This document shows positions 48,081-59,310 of a DNA stretch of 64,000 bases, in pieces (position 1 is the first letter of the stretch; every line of letters starts with the position of its first letter). The stretch lies in NCBI GenBank assembly GCA_028095005.1, contig CM051461.1:62291840-62355839 (forward strand), given 5' to 3'. This DNA is from Rhynchospora pubera. Taxonomy: Eukaryota > Streptophyta > Magnoliopsida > Poales > Cyperaceae. A program made the translations under genes and the position numbers. The notes below the pieces were generated by a model. The model had not been told where the DNA came from, made no database searches, and saw nothing but the letters and a program-made list of their open reading frames with translations.

Positions 48081-49002
48081 GTACATATATGTATTTTATA
48101 ATTTAATTTCTCTGTTTTCTATCGATGTATCTTTTTTCTTATTTATTTTCCCTAGAAGAATCAACATGATAAACAAAATGCTGGCATTACTATTTGTAAA
48201 TAAGCGTAGATTTTTTTTTTCATGACTGTATGAAGTCGAAAATAAATCATGCATGCGAGCAAAACACATGGAGTTACCAATATTTGCCAAACTGTAATTT
48301 GATTCTTCTTTTAGAGACTTTAAAAATTGATCTACATTCTTATGCATATTTTATTAATATTTTCTTAAACGTTATTATCGTCCCTGAGTATGGCCTGGGA
48401 ATGAAGAGGCACAATTTCAAGTACGATACGTCGATACCGATGCTGGTCAATTTTGCGGAAAATAAGAAATCACACATACAAGCAATTAATTAAGCAAATA
48501 AGCAAAGACAAAAAACACGCAAATTTGATTATAAAGTTCTGACCCATTAAAAGAGACTAACTTTAGTCGTACGTCCTGAAAATTTCACAACTACGAAAAA
48601 GGTTCATTGTGTTCATTCCGCAGTGAACGAGATTATAATTTCGAGCAGAATCACCTCATCACAATCAAGACCTCGAGGTGGATCGACATATCCAGTGCAA
48701 GTACTAAATCCTCACACTTAACTAGGAGAATGATGCTATCAATCAATATCACTCAAAATCTAGCTATAAACCGGTGTGGCGTTTGATTGAGGCTAACTAA
48801 TTTCAAGAATTTTGCTTAGAAATGCTCAAAACAAGGAGAGTATGAGAACTAGCTATTTAGAGCTCAAAAACAAATGTTTTGCAAGGAAAGCAAGAGAAAA
48901 TATCACTTGAAAAAGGTCTGATACACAGAGAGGTTATCAAGAGCTCCAAAACAGTCATAAATTTTCTAGGGTGTTACCTGACGACACGTCCAGAAGATTG
49001 GG
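48081..49002. other. AGPase 3' region and intergenic
   Basis: The first couple of hundred bases are likely 3' UTR. No frame with family resemblance is seen before the LINE fragment. Confidence 0.4.
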
Positions 49003-49708
49003 GTGGTACAGAGTTGCGTATGTTGCGGCGGATATGTGGCCATACGAGGAGAGATCAGATTAAAAATGATGACATACGAGATATGATTGGAGTTGCACCG
49101 ATAGAGTAGAAGTTGATCCAATATTGTTTTAGATGATTTGAATATATCCAACAAAGGCCTCTTGAGGCACTGGTCCGGAGCGAAATTTCTCCATTGTTTC
49201 CAAAACACGAGGTAGAGGTAGACTAAAATTAACATGACAGAAAGCAGCAAAAATAATTTTAAAGAATGGAATATCTCTAAAGAGTTGGCATTGAATAGGA
49301 ACGCATGGAAGTTATCGATTAATGTACCGAAACCCTTAGGACTTTAGAAATAGGAGTAATGTCATAGGCTCCGTTTGGATAGGTGTGGGAAGAAGGGAAG
49401 AAGGAAAAAAGTGTGAAGAAGTATTGAAAAGTGTGTAACTTTGTGAAGAGTTTGGATTGTTTATAATTTTTTTTTCTTCTTATTCCTTCTTCTTCTTCTT
49501 TCTTTCAACGATCCAAACGCACCCATAGATATTTAGATTACAGTTTTAACTTACAATGAGAACGTAGAATTAGTATTTGTAATATATATTATTATATTGT
49601 TGTTGTTTATATTTGTATTTGAATTTTTTGTGATCTTTTTCTTGCTGGATTTTATTGCTAGCATGTCCTAACTTTTTGGGACAAAAAAACTTAGTAGTAG
49701 TTGTTGTT
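49003..49708 (+). mobile_element. 5'-truncated RTE-type LINE, copy 1
   Basis: 49003-49107 encodes TELRMLRRICGHTRRD followed by NDDIRDMIGVAPIE, the conserved segment after the reverse transcriptase of plant RTE LINEs. The following frame gives a degenerate RWF..IQQRPLEAL. The element ends in gcatgtcctaacttttt, gggac and a short TTG tail (49700-49708). It is interrupted by a MITE at 49367-49524. Confidence 0.75.
49367..49524. mobile_element. MITE of the GGCTCCGTTTGGAT family
   Basis: Begins GGCTCCGTTTGGAT followed by aggtgtgggaagaagg and ends cgatccaaacgcaccc, inserted in the LINE. The flanking ata on both sides fits a 3-bp duplication. Confidence 0.75.
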
Positions 49709-49806
49709 AATGGATTATTGTACGGGTCCGGTACTGCGCTCAATCGGCCATAAATATTCAGTTCCTTTCATATGATTTATGTTTATCTAACAATTATAAA
49801 CTTTTT

Positions 49807-49943
49807 AGGTTAAGCAATAAATTGCATGCATAACTTTTTTGGTTAAGCAATAAATTGCATGCATAACTCTCTATGTTAAGCAATAAATTGCACGCATAAT
49901 TCTCTAAGGTTAAGCAATAAATTGCAAGCATAACTCTCTATGA
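49807..49943. repeat. Four-copy tandem repeat, about 33-bp unit
   Basis: The units ggttaagcaataaattgca.. (c/a)gcataact(c/t)t occur four times in a row with small differences between the two LINE copies. Confidence 0.85.
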
Positions 49944-50256
49944 TTAATTAATGTTTAACTTACAATTATAAACTTTTAGGTTTAGCTATAGATCAATAAT
50001 CTAGCAACTAGAACATGTCCAGTTCGTAGCTTGTTACATATGGTTATATATTACTACAATATCATAATCTAACATAATTATTCGTTTTCAACAATCGTTT
50101 GAAATGATTTGGACATATCCAACGTAGATCTCCAGAGGTACCGGTGCGTAGATAAATTTTTAATCATTTCAAACACACACGGAGAGAGAGAGGGAGACTA
50201 AAATTGTCATGAAAAAAAGCGGTGAAAAGAGACTTTAAAAAATGGAACGTCTCCAA

Positions 50257-51085
50257 CAAGGGCGGAGGCACATGGGTTGCCAGTGTGGGCATTGTCCCCC
50301 GGTAAATGAATTTTTTTTCTGACTAGTATATTGAAATTACTACTTTATTCCATCATTTGGAAATTTTAGCACTGGAATTTAGCTAGGTTTCAAAACAAAA
50401 TACAACCTGAGTAACAAAAGACAAAAGTGGTCTCTCACAATCGAAAGATGTACACTTTTGTTGGACTATGCTGATATAATAGAAATCTGATATATATTTT
50501 GGTTGAACTATGTTTGTAACGTGTACCTTTATCTTGTGTAATTTTTCTTGTTAGCAGCAAATTATTATTTAATTAATTCATCATATTATCTTTTGTTGCC
50601 AATTTGTGATATAGGAAGGACTTGCCAATTTTCTTACCAAGGACGGTATACATTATGATTGATCATTTATTGAGGTTTCTACTTATTATATTTCTTAGAC
50701 TTTCTAGTGTTACTTGATGCACAAAAATGACACAATGACACTTCTCTAACTTTTAAGCATTTGATTTTGTTTCAATTTTGATATATACAGTTGACATTCC
50801 AGAAGTTTATCTCGATGGTAATGATTCTAAACGGGCAACTTCACTGCTTTGCTCAAGAGGTATGTATTTCAGTATTTGTATTAGTAATAATATCTAGCAA
50901 TTTTAGTCTTGAATTTTAATGGGTCTAGTGGACATTCCAGTTTCCAGACTTGTTTACCAGTACAAAAAATTTTGATCAGTTTTTGCTTTGATAATTAAAA
51001 TATATGTAACATTGTCCTTTTTGGTCTTTAACTATTGGAGTTAGCACTCATGCTCCCCCAATCTCCAAATCCTGCCTCCGCCCTG
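50257..51085. mobile_element. hAT-type element, 829 bp, CAAGGGCGGAGGCA ends
   Basis: Left end CAAGGGCGGAGGCA, right end TGCCTCCGCCCTG, with perfect 8-bp duplication GTCTCCAA at 50249-50256 and 51086-51093. The interior contains a short frame DLPIFLPRTVYIMIDHLLRF (near 50620) that faintly resembles the region before the hAT dimerisation domain. It is otherwise non-coding. Confidence 0.9.
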
Positions 51086-51269
51086 GTCTCCAAGGAGTTG
51101 GTGATCAATAGGAACGTATGGAAGTTAGCAATTTATATACTTGAGCCATGACGTAGGAACCTAGGGATAGGAGCGATGCCACAAGTTTAGGTAACTCTAT
51201 TAGGTCACGGTTGAAATCTAGGTTTCTACTATTACTATTATTATTAATTTATTATATATTATTATTATG

Positions 51270-51646
51270 AGGATTGTTAAAATGCTATGCATAACAAGGA
51301 TGGCCTTTGTGCTACAGATTCGTTCTTGAATTTCATGCTTCAAGCAACCGATCTAAACCGTTCATTATCTTTTTCATATTGAAATCTCATTAGAAACCAA
51401 ATTTTATATTTTTTTGAATTTTTTTACTATTTTTCTCAGATTTTTAAAAATCACTATTATTGAAGGGTCCAAAAAATCTGAAAAAAAATAGTAAAAAAAA
51501 ATAAAAAATGTAAAATTTAGTTTCTAATGAGATTTCAATATGAAGAAGATAATGAACGATTTGGATCAGTTGTTTGAAGCATGAAATTCAAAAACGAATT
51601 CGTAGCACGAAAGTCATCCGTGCTATGCATAGCATTTTAACAATCC

Positions 51647-51647
<1 letters not shown>
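51270..51647. mobile_element. MITE family X, copy d, long palindrome
   Basis: The ends AGGATTGTTAAAATGCTATG and CATAGCATTTTAACAATCCT are fully complementary. Pairing continues inward with tcttgaatttcatgcttcaa against ttgaagcatgaaattcaa and further blocks, so nearly the whole 378 bp can fold into one hairpin. Inserted next to the ATT array. Confidence 0.85.

Positions 51648-51721
<74 letters not shown>
51648..51721. repeat. (ATT)n microsatellite, about 25 units
   Basis: An uninterrupted ATT array in the 3' part of LINE copy 2. It creates the poly-Leu and poly-Asn frames on the two strands. Confidence 0.95.
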
Positions 51722-51722
<1 letters not shown>

Positions 51723-52256
51723 TCTATTGTTGCTATTCCTATTGTTAGTATCTATTTTTATGTTTTGTTTTGTTCTTGGATATGTTCTCTTGTTTGGTTT
51801 CTTTTCTAGCCTACTCCAACTTGTTTGGAACAAAAAGTTTAATTGTTATCGTTGTTGTTGTGCTGCCGTCGACAATTTTGTTTCAATCTTTCTATTTATA
51901 ATTTCACTCATTTCCAAAATGGCTGAAATATGCAAGTACTTAGATTCCTAAATAAATGATGTGATCTCTTTTAGTAACATTATAAATGTCCTTAAAAAAT
52001 CATAGATAAACTATTAAACCAACTAAGAATGCATAAATTTTGGAAAATTTATTCATACTGAAAGCATAAATTATTCAGTGATAAAGCCAACAAAATACAA
52101 TCTGCAATATGCAGCCAATAAACACGAATTAATATATGCTTAACAATAAGCACTTTCTTTATAGTACTTAGCCTATCCTGTCTGGTAATTTAAACTACCT
52201 TTTTTATTTGGAGCTAAAATGCCACGATTAATAGTCAGCCTGATTTTAACTCCAAT

Positions 52257-55200
52257 TCACTCATGTTTTGTGTTTAAGTCAGGGTCAGCTTGGTAATAGA
52301 CCACTTCTCCCTCGTCACTAACAAAGTGATCAACTCTCAAACTTCTCATTAAGACCCAAAATAGGTGAACAGGCAAGGGACCTGATTTCTGTGGCTCTCT
52401 GTAGTATTTGCCAAGAACTGGTTTAGCTCCTTTAGTCTGAAAATTTCAAACAAATGGAACATTTGTTACATTTTTCTACTTTGCAAGACTATGTTCATGA
52501 ATATGGTAAAGTGGGGGAACTTATTGTCAAAATGACTTACAGCTTCAACCAAGTTATAGTGCGGTATTTGAGGGAAGAGGTGGTGAATGACGTGAGTGCC
52601 AATGTCATGGTGTATGTTGTTTATCCATCCGTAGTCCCGGTCTACCGTGGTCAGTGCCCCCCTTAGATAGGTCCATTCCTACACATTGGTACACATTATC
52701 CCCTTTAGAAACTGAAGCTCATGTTTCTCAATAAAATAGTAACAAATAAATTAATTAAATTAAATTAAATGATGCCCTTTTTCATTATTTTTTGCACGAA
52801 GATGGCCGTCATTCAAATGACAATTTGGCATCTTTAATGAAAATTAATTAATTTCCGATTCCTCCAACGTAACACAAAATTCATCTAAATTACTGATTTT
52901 CCATGACAACCGTTTTGATCGGTGGTTACTCTATTGTCAAATAAATCATATCGTCGCGAAAATATATTGCTGAGTTCACTGCATATAGTGTTAGTTTTAT
53001 GCAATTTGGTCGCAAATGGAACTATTAGAAATTTGAAAAAAAAAAAAAGATAACATGGACTGAAATTTACACATTTACAAATTAATTGAGAATCAATAAC
53101 GGAGGATCTCACCTGGCCACGATACCAAGGAAGATTTGGTTGACCGTGATGATGTAAATAGGTCACAAGATCAATCCACATAACAAAGACCTGTATATCG
53201 AAATGCATATTATTTTATCTAACAAATTAAGCAATAGAACATATATAACAAATGGGAAAAATATTTAGAAATTAAAAAAAAATAATCATAATAATAAACA
53301 AAATTATTGGTGCTTACAAGATAAGGAACACCATAGAGCTTAAGTACAGGAATGACACCTACGGTCCATGATAGACCGAGAAGCAATGCTATCATCATTG
53401 ACCAGCAGAAGGTTGATGTCAAAACCTGCCTCTTTTCATGTGGGACAAACAAATCACTGCTCGGGCTGAAGTGGGATCCACTCTTTCCAGGGCTCCTATA
53501 CCACTACATAATTGGACCATATAAAAAATTGATTACAGAGGTTAAATTTCTAAACTAGGCAGTTATAGCATTAGATGCTATTGAAAAAACACAATTTTTT
53601 TGTGGTTTTTTGGATTAAAAATTTTCCACTAACCAGATAGATGGGGTATGCAAGGAGAGGGTATGGAAAGGTGAACCGTAACCATTTTGTGCTTTTCTCC
53701 AAGCTCTTATACGTCTTCTCTGTTAACTGCTCAAAGTAAATCAAAAGGAAATTAGTTAGGCTTCTAATTTATTGGTGATTATTTTAGTTTGAGGTAATAA
53801 ATATAGACAAATTTAGATAACTAAAGTAATTGCAACTCAATGCCAACATAGTTATGAAAATTGGATATTAGAAGAATTTCAATGCCACCAATTTGAAGTT
53901 ATGATTACCACAACTAACCCTTAATTTTAAATTTGTATTTTCAAATCTAATAATAATAGCTAAAATTGCTTGTCCTATTGTTGCTCACAACTTACACATT
54001 TACGTACAAGTTTATACTTGTTTTGGTTCGCTTTATATAAGATGAAGATAAAAAAAATAATAATAAACGCCCTCAAATTAAGTTGTTAATGGTACTTGAT
54101 TGCTCTATTTTATGTATTGTTTTATTGTTAAAATTTGTCCGAGATGAATTCAAAAACGTGTATGAGTGTTACATGAACAATTTGGTCATGAAAAATAAAA
54201 TCAAAGATCAAGACATTTTTTTAAAAAAAATATTGGAGTTGTAATAGCAAATAGTATTTTGGCATCTCAACTTCCTCATTGCAAAATGGGGTCGGTCCAA
54301 ACAAAAAACCGAGGCACTGCATCTCTGCATCCAATTATTTCTGTCTAACCAACCAATTCATTTTCAAATTCCAGAGAATCATTGCCTGCAGTACATGTGA
54401 AATTAAAAAGGATTTCATTTTCAAATTCTCTTTGTGATGACCACAGCCCTATTGGTCAGAAAATTGACAAAGTTTGTCAGAACCCAAAAATATCTACCGT
54501 ATTAATTATAATTAATTTTTGTAGTTTGTGCGCAGGGAATCTTTTTTCTTTATGCTAATAGGACTGTCAGAGTGCCAGAGATCTTGGTTTAGAAAAGAAT
54601 CATACTAAAATAAAATAGAAAAGGCAAAAAACACCTCCGTGTAATACGCTCTAGCTAGCCTTTTCTATTCACAGATTTCTAAAATTGTATGATGAGTAAT
54701 GTGATGCATGAGTAACATCGTAATTCGTAAAGGATCGCAAATTTTGAAAAATAAGATATTATTTGTTTACTAAAATTCACCTATACGAGGCAAATGTTTT
54801 TCCTCTTGGTAACTTTCTATTATATAATAATAAGGTGTTTTGTCACGACAAGTTAACGCTTTCCTCACAAAGAGGTCGACAAATGTAAAATTCGATTCTT
54901 ATCTTTGAATATTAGGTTTAACTTTAGTTAACTTTAGCTTAATGTTTCGAATAATCACACGGAAAATGGAAAATTAGAAAAGCATTTATAGATAATTCGT
55001 AGAAGTATAAATAGAAATGTAATTCTCAATTAAAAAAAAAATTCTAACCGGGTGCCACGACTCATCCCTCTCAACATGACCATGGTTTTGATGATGGGTC
55101 CTGTGGCTGATCCTCCTGTGATCAGTACACACAAATGCAAAATTAATTAATTTGTGAATAGTAAAAAAAATTTTACTGGAAACAAATAGAAAGGAGGTGT

Positions 55201-56006
55201 GATACGGACCACCCATGATAAGGCACCAAGATGCTACTGTGTAGAAAGTGCCCCACAATATTATTAAGCGTTGCATTGTCTGAGAAGCTCCCATGGCCAC
55301 TGTCCAATCAAAATTGTCATGTCACATTTCGCGTAATTATTTCCCACCTTTAATGTGCTACTACCGGGTAATAAATGATGATATACAAATTTGGAAGTAT
55401 CAATTTGTAACAATTTTTTTTAATGTTAAAAAAAAAATTGTTAGCTTGTCATTGGTACAAGATGGCAGAAGAATTAACAACTAGTGCATAAATTTACAAA
55501 ATTATTAAGGTGTGCATTATAATTTATAAGTAAACAAGTAAAACTCATAAGATCGCATCTATATGAATGAAATCATGGAATTAATATATTCTATATTTTG
55601 AAGGAATAAATACTTACCAATCATGACCAAGAACAAAGAGAGCCCAAAACATGGTGCCTTGAGCAAACCAGTAAAACGGCCACATAACAAGGCAACTGTC
55701 AAAATGCATTGCCATTGCTGCTAGGGCCGCGATCACGACCAAATCGCGAAGCACGTAACTCATCGATCTCCACGGAGATTTTACCCAGCAATGCGGGGGT
55801 ATGGCTGCGCGTATCTCGCCGATTTTGAATGGAGGCGGCGACCCCGCTTCGAACATCGACTTCTCATCCTCTAACTCCTTTCGGTACGACTCGTTGTGCC
55901 GGCTGTGGTTTTGTTTCTTTTGAGGCGCCGAGTTGCCCCAAAGCCATTGCTTGAAGTAGAAAAATGGTGCCTTCGCCCGGGACAAGGGCGCCCATTGCTT
56001 TGTCAT
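52257..56006 (-). CDS. FAD3: Omega-3 fatty acid desaturase (FAD3-like)
   Basis: Membrane di-iron desaturase that converts linoleate (18:2) to alpha-linolenate (18:3). Eight exons on the minus strand: 56006-55618, 55299-55210, 55115-55049, 53726-53634, 53503-53318, 53190-53113, 52678-52541 and 52436-52257; all GT-AG; 406 residues. Three histidine boxes: HDCGH (128-132), HRTHH (164-168) and HVIHH (330-334). Family blocks [46 protein letters not shown] and VTYLHHHG are present. Exon sizes 90, 67, 93, 186 and 138 match the classic FAD3/FAD7 gene structure. Exon 6 is one codon shorter because the loop after LHHHG reads QPNLPWYRG. About 55 residues precede PPFKIG, more than in most microsomal FAD3 but fewer than in plastid FAD7/8, and they are aromatic and basic without an obvious transit peptide. 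ER location is therefore favoured but not certain. Confidence 0.94.
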
Positions 56007-56009
56007 GGC

Positions 56010-56011
<2 letters not shown>

Positions 56012-56051
<40 letters not shown>
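56012..56051. repeat. (CT)n microsatellite in the desaturase leader
   Basis: About 20 CT units (GA on the gene's sense strand) end just upstream of the start codon at 56006. The position makes it part of the 5' UTR. Confidence 0.85.
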
Positions 56052-56052
<1 letters not shown>

Positions 56053-56110
56053 GATCTGTGTTAGGTTTTTGTGCGAAATTTAGAGGTGGTGCTCTATTAG
56101 GTTATGAGGG

Positions 56111-56120
56111 TATTTATATA
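56111..56120 (-). promoter_or_regulatory. TATA box of the omega-3 desaturase gene
   Basis: TATATAAATA on the minus strand lies about 105 bp upstream of the ATG, consistent with a short leader that includes the GA repeat. Confidence 0.6.
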
Positions 56121-56159
56121 TTACGAGAAGTGCTCAAGCTCGTCGAAGCTATGTTTAGA

Positions 56160-57980
56160 TAAAAAAAATTAAATGCAAGCATAAGTAATTAATTTGATGG
56201 TGACGCTAAATACTTAAGCATGACCACCCAGTTCTTGGGGCATTTTGTAAGGTCATTGGATAAAATCTTTCATATATATCTACTCTATATATACATCAAC
56301 ATCGCCGATCGATTTCTAGTCTAGATCTTTTCAATTATGGAAAACTCATTAAACATATGATTGGATGCTTGACAATGTTTTAAAACTGATGATATACACA
56401 TTATTTTGTTTGATTTAATATTTTTAAAAAATGAAACAAAAAAAAATTAAGTAAAGTTTTCATTACGTCAGTAATTTAATCAAGTCTTAATATATAATTA
56501 AATATAAGCCATTGCTCTTTGTTGAAAAGGTATTAAATTTCGGTGCATGCTTTTAATTGTGATGAAATGAAAGAGACTTTTTATTTCATTCTTTTTTTCA
56601 AGGCCGTTTAGCAAAAAAATAAAAACCAAACTACAAGCTCCATTAATCAAATAAAATAGATTATGATAAACACAAATGATGAAAGAAAATACGAAATTGA
56701 AAAATCAAAGAAATTAATTGAAAATCGAGAAATCGCGCGGCAGTAGTTATCCAGATATTAGCTTTTCATTGCGCAACCAATTCCCTTCCATACAGTATGG
56801 CTAGCGGGCCACACCTCTGCAATTTTTGGAAGGTCATGGCATATTAAAATTTGGTTCGTATATTGAGCTGCAGCCTGTAATGGATCTCCAAAATGCCGGT
56901 GCAAATCCTCAATGCATTAAATGCTGATCATTAATATCTGTCTCAGTGTCTCGACAGAGTTGTTCTTATATTTATTTAATTATTTCTTTTTACTGAAAGA
57001 AGACCTTTAATTTGTTATCAAACGTAATTTGTATTTATTTTTTTTCTAATTCATAAGGTACCCAAAAAAAAAAAAGTACAGACAGGACCATAAAGTCATG
57101 AACTCATGATCCGGACAATTTACTGACATTGAATCTAATTCTATCAATTGTATGTATTGAACGTCGATAAATGTCTCACGTGGCCATCACATGACAAGTG
57201 TTGGAAGTTAGGCCGTACCACTGAATTTTTTATTTCTTCCAAACAAACCATATCGTCTAAACCCACGCCAACGATTTTTTTTTCCCCTTCTAAATAAAAT
57301 GAAGAAGTGTGGCAAACTCGAATTATATGCTCAAAATTGAGCAACGCATATTCAACGGAGTTCCCGAGTTCGAAATTCCACCCGAAGTTATTTATGATAT
57401 TTAATTTCAAAATAAGTTGGAAGGCTTGATTTCATTTTATCTTAAAAAAAATTAAGAAATCGAGACTAATTTGCATTCTGTTCGAATTTTCAGTTTAGTT
57501 TTTTTTTTCAGGAAAAAAAAAATGGATGACTACCTATTGCAAAATAAACATTTTTTTGGTTCAGAATTGCTCTTATATATAATTACTGACTAGGACTTTC
57601 TTATCTGAACTTATTAAATTTTTGACCATATCTGAATCTACAAGACTAGCAAGTATGAGTCAATGGTTCAACCAAGCTTAAAAAAAGTTTTTTGTATGTT
57701 AGAAAGCATATCTAATTTCAGTCCATAAACTATCCAAATTAAAGATCTCTGTTTATCTCATGGTAAAATCAAAACCATAAATTCAATGGCATATATATGA
57801 TTAACCAGGTGTGGAACTAGGTGGGGTGAGCATGTGCTAGACATACGCCAATTGTACAAATTTTATTTAGGAGCCCATACGCCTACTCTAAATCTAAATT
57901 AATTGTCTATGGCACACCTTTTTTTTTCTCTTAGCGTGAAATTTCCAAAGACAGCTCAGCTGTCAGAAATATTTTTAAAA
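56160..57980. other. Intergenic, nothing recognised
   Basis: AT-rich sequence upstream of the desaturase. No supported coding frame or paired terminal repeats. Confidence 0.45.
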
Positions 57981-57981
57981 A

Positions 57982-58341
57982 TTAATCATCATTTGACTTG
58001 CATATTAATATTTTATGATAATTAATGTTTCTTGTTAATTATCAAGATTATGGATAATTTAGATTTATTATTGTCATTCTAATAAACGATCCACAGAGAT
58101 CTATAATTCAGATCTTCAACCTGAATAATATGTCAATAATAAACTCTAAGAACAAATGTTCAAATATTATCAATAACGGGTCCGTTTGGATAGGTGTGGG
58201 AAGAAGAAAAGAAATTGGAAGAAATATTGAGAAGTGTGTAACTTTGTGAAGAGTTTGATTTGTTTATATTTATTTCTTCCCTTCTTCCTTCTTCCTACCT
58301 TTTTCTCAACGCATTCAAACGATGCCAACATAAACTAATAA
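57982..58341 (-). mobile_element. Fragment of the Copia LTR family, with MITE insert
   Basis: 57982-58177 and 58327-58341 match, in the same orientation, the minus-strand LTR around 7630-7830 (for example gttaattatcaagattatgg and attcagatcttcaacctgaa). The match is broken only by a MITE at 58178-58326. This is a third copy of the LTR family. Confidence 0.75.
58178..58326. mobile_element. MITE of the GGCTCCGTTTGGAT family in the LTR fragment
   Basis: GGGTCCGTTTGGATAGG ... TCAAACGATGCC is flanked by aac on both sides. The intact LTR reads caataacataaac at this place, so aac is a true 3-bp target duplication, pointing to the PIF/Harbinger superfamily. Confidence 0.8.
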
Positions 58342-58478
58342 AGTTATTAAATTATTGACTTGACATAACTCCAATATGATGATTATTAATTGCTTGCTTG
58401 TGGGAGTTATGTTTGCTTCTCTTTTTTTTATGATTTTGTTTGTTGTTACAAAATTTTGTAATTGATACATTTCATAAC

Positions 58479-58626
58479 GTTTCGTTTGGATATGTGTGGG
58501 AAGAAGGGAATAAGTGTGAAGAAGTATTAGGAATTGTGTAATTTTATGAAGAGTTTGGATTGTTTATAATTTATTTTTTTCTTCTTCTTTTTTCCTACCT
58601 TTTTCTCAACGCATCCAAACGGTGCC
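58479..58626. mobile_element. MITE of the GGCTCCGTTTGGAT family
   Basis: gtttcgtttggatatgtgtg ... catccaaacggtgcc has the same purine-rich left and pyrimidine-rich right halves as 58178-58326, 150 bp away. The flanks cataac and gttatg are also inverted. Confidence 0.7.
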
Positions 58627-59083
58627 GTTATGTCAGGAGACTATTGCTTGATGGTAGATGGAGAGTACGTTGCTTTGATATGGTTTGGTTGTGAATTATA
58701 ATAAACAATATTCCATTATTCCAGATCTGATGTAAGTTGTTTCAGATTTCATTTTATTGAAAATAGATGAAAAAGGATGGAACTATGACTCATTTGCTCT
58801 AATATTTTCTAAATGACTCATTTACGGAACTGATAAGGATCATCCCTAAATTTTATCATCCTAATCATCCTCCTAGCAATTAGATTAATTGCATTCCGAA
58901 AAAAAAAGAGGGGGTGAGGATGAGGGGATGGTAACGCATCTTTTCTTTTTTGGATAAGGAAATGAGGGAGGGCGGGATGAGCGAAACAAAGGTGTGAGAT
59001 GAGCGTCTCAAAGAGAGAAGGAAGGCAGCGACACGGAGGAGAGGGAGCGAACACATAGAAAAGAAATATAAAATTATAACAGT

Positions 59084-59166
59084 TCTAGTTAATATATTTA
59101 AGTAATATACATAACAGTTTTACTTAATATATATATAGGTTCTACTTATATACATAACAATTCTAC

Positions 59167-59220
<54 letters not shown>

Positions 59221-59310
59221 TTCTACTTATATACATAACAGTTCTACTTAATATATATATATATATATATAAAGGTTCTACTTATATACATAACAGTTCT
59301 ACTTAATATA
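59084..59310. repeat. AT-rich tandem array with (AT)n cores, left part
   Basis: The motif ttctacttatatacataaca and gttctacttaatatatat recurs about four times, with (AT)n tracts of different length inside (longest 59169-59218). The array resumes at 63222 after the insertion. Confidence 0.85.

Larger units (their letters stand above)
50090..51860 (+). mobile_element. 5'-truncated RTE-type LINE, copy 2, with nested elements
   Basis: It starts with the degenerate equivalent of the RWFGHIQRR segment (tgatttggacatatccaac) and runs parallel to copy 1 (for example ggaacgtatggaagtta against ggaacgcatggaagtta). It ends tagcctactccaacttgttt, ggaac and TTG repeats near 51860. It is interrupted by a hAT element (50257-51085), a palindromic MITE (51270-51647) and a (ATT)n array. 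Confidence 0.7.

Noticed and set aside
51574..51951. 125-codon frame with a long poly-Leu run, and the opposite poly-Asn frame
   Set aside because: Both are translations of the (ATT)n microsatellite and the palindromic MITE.
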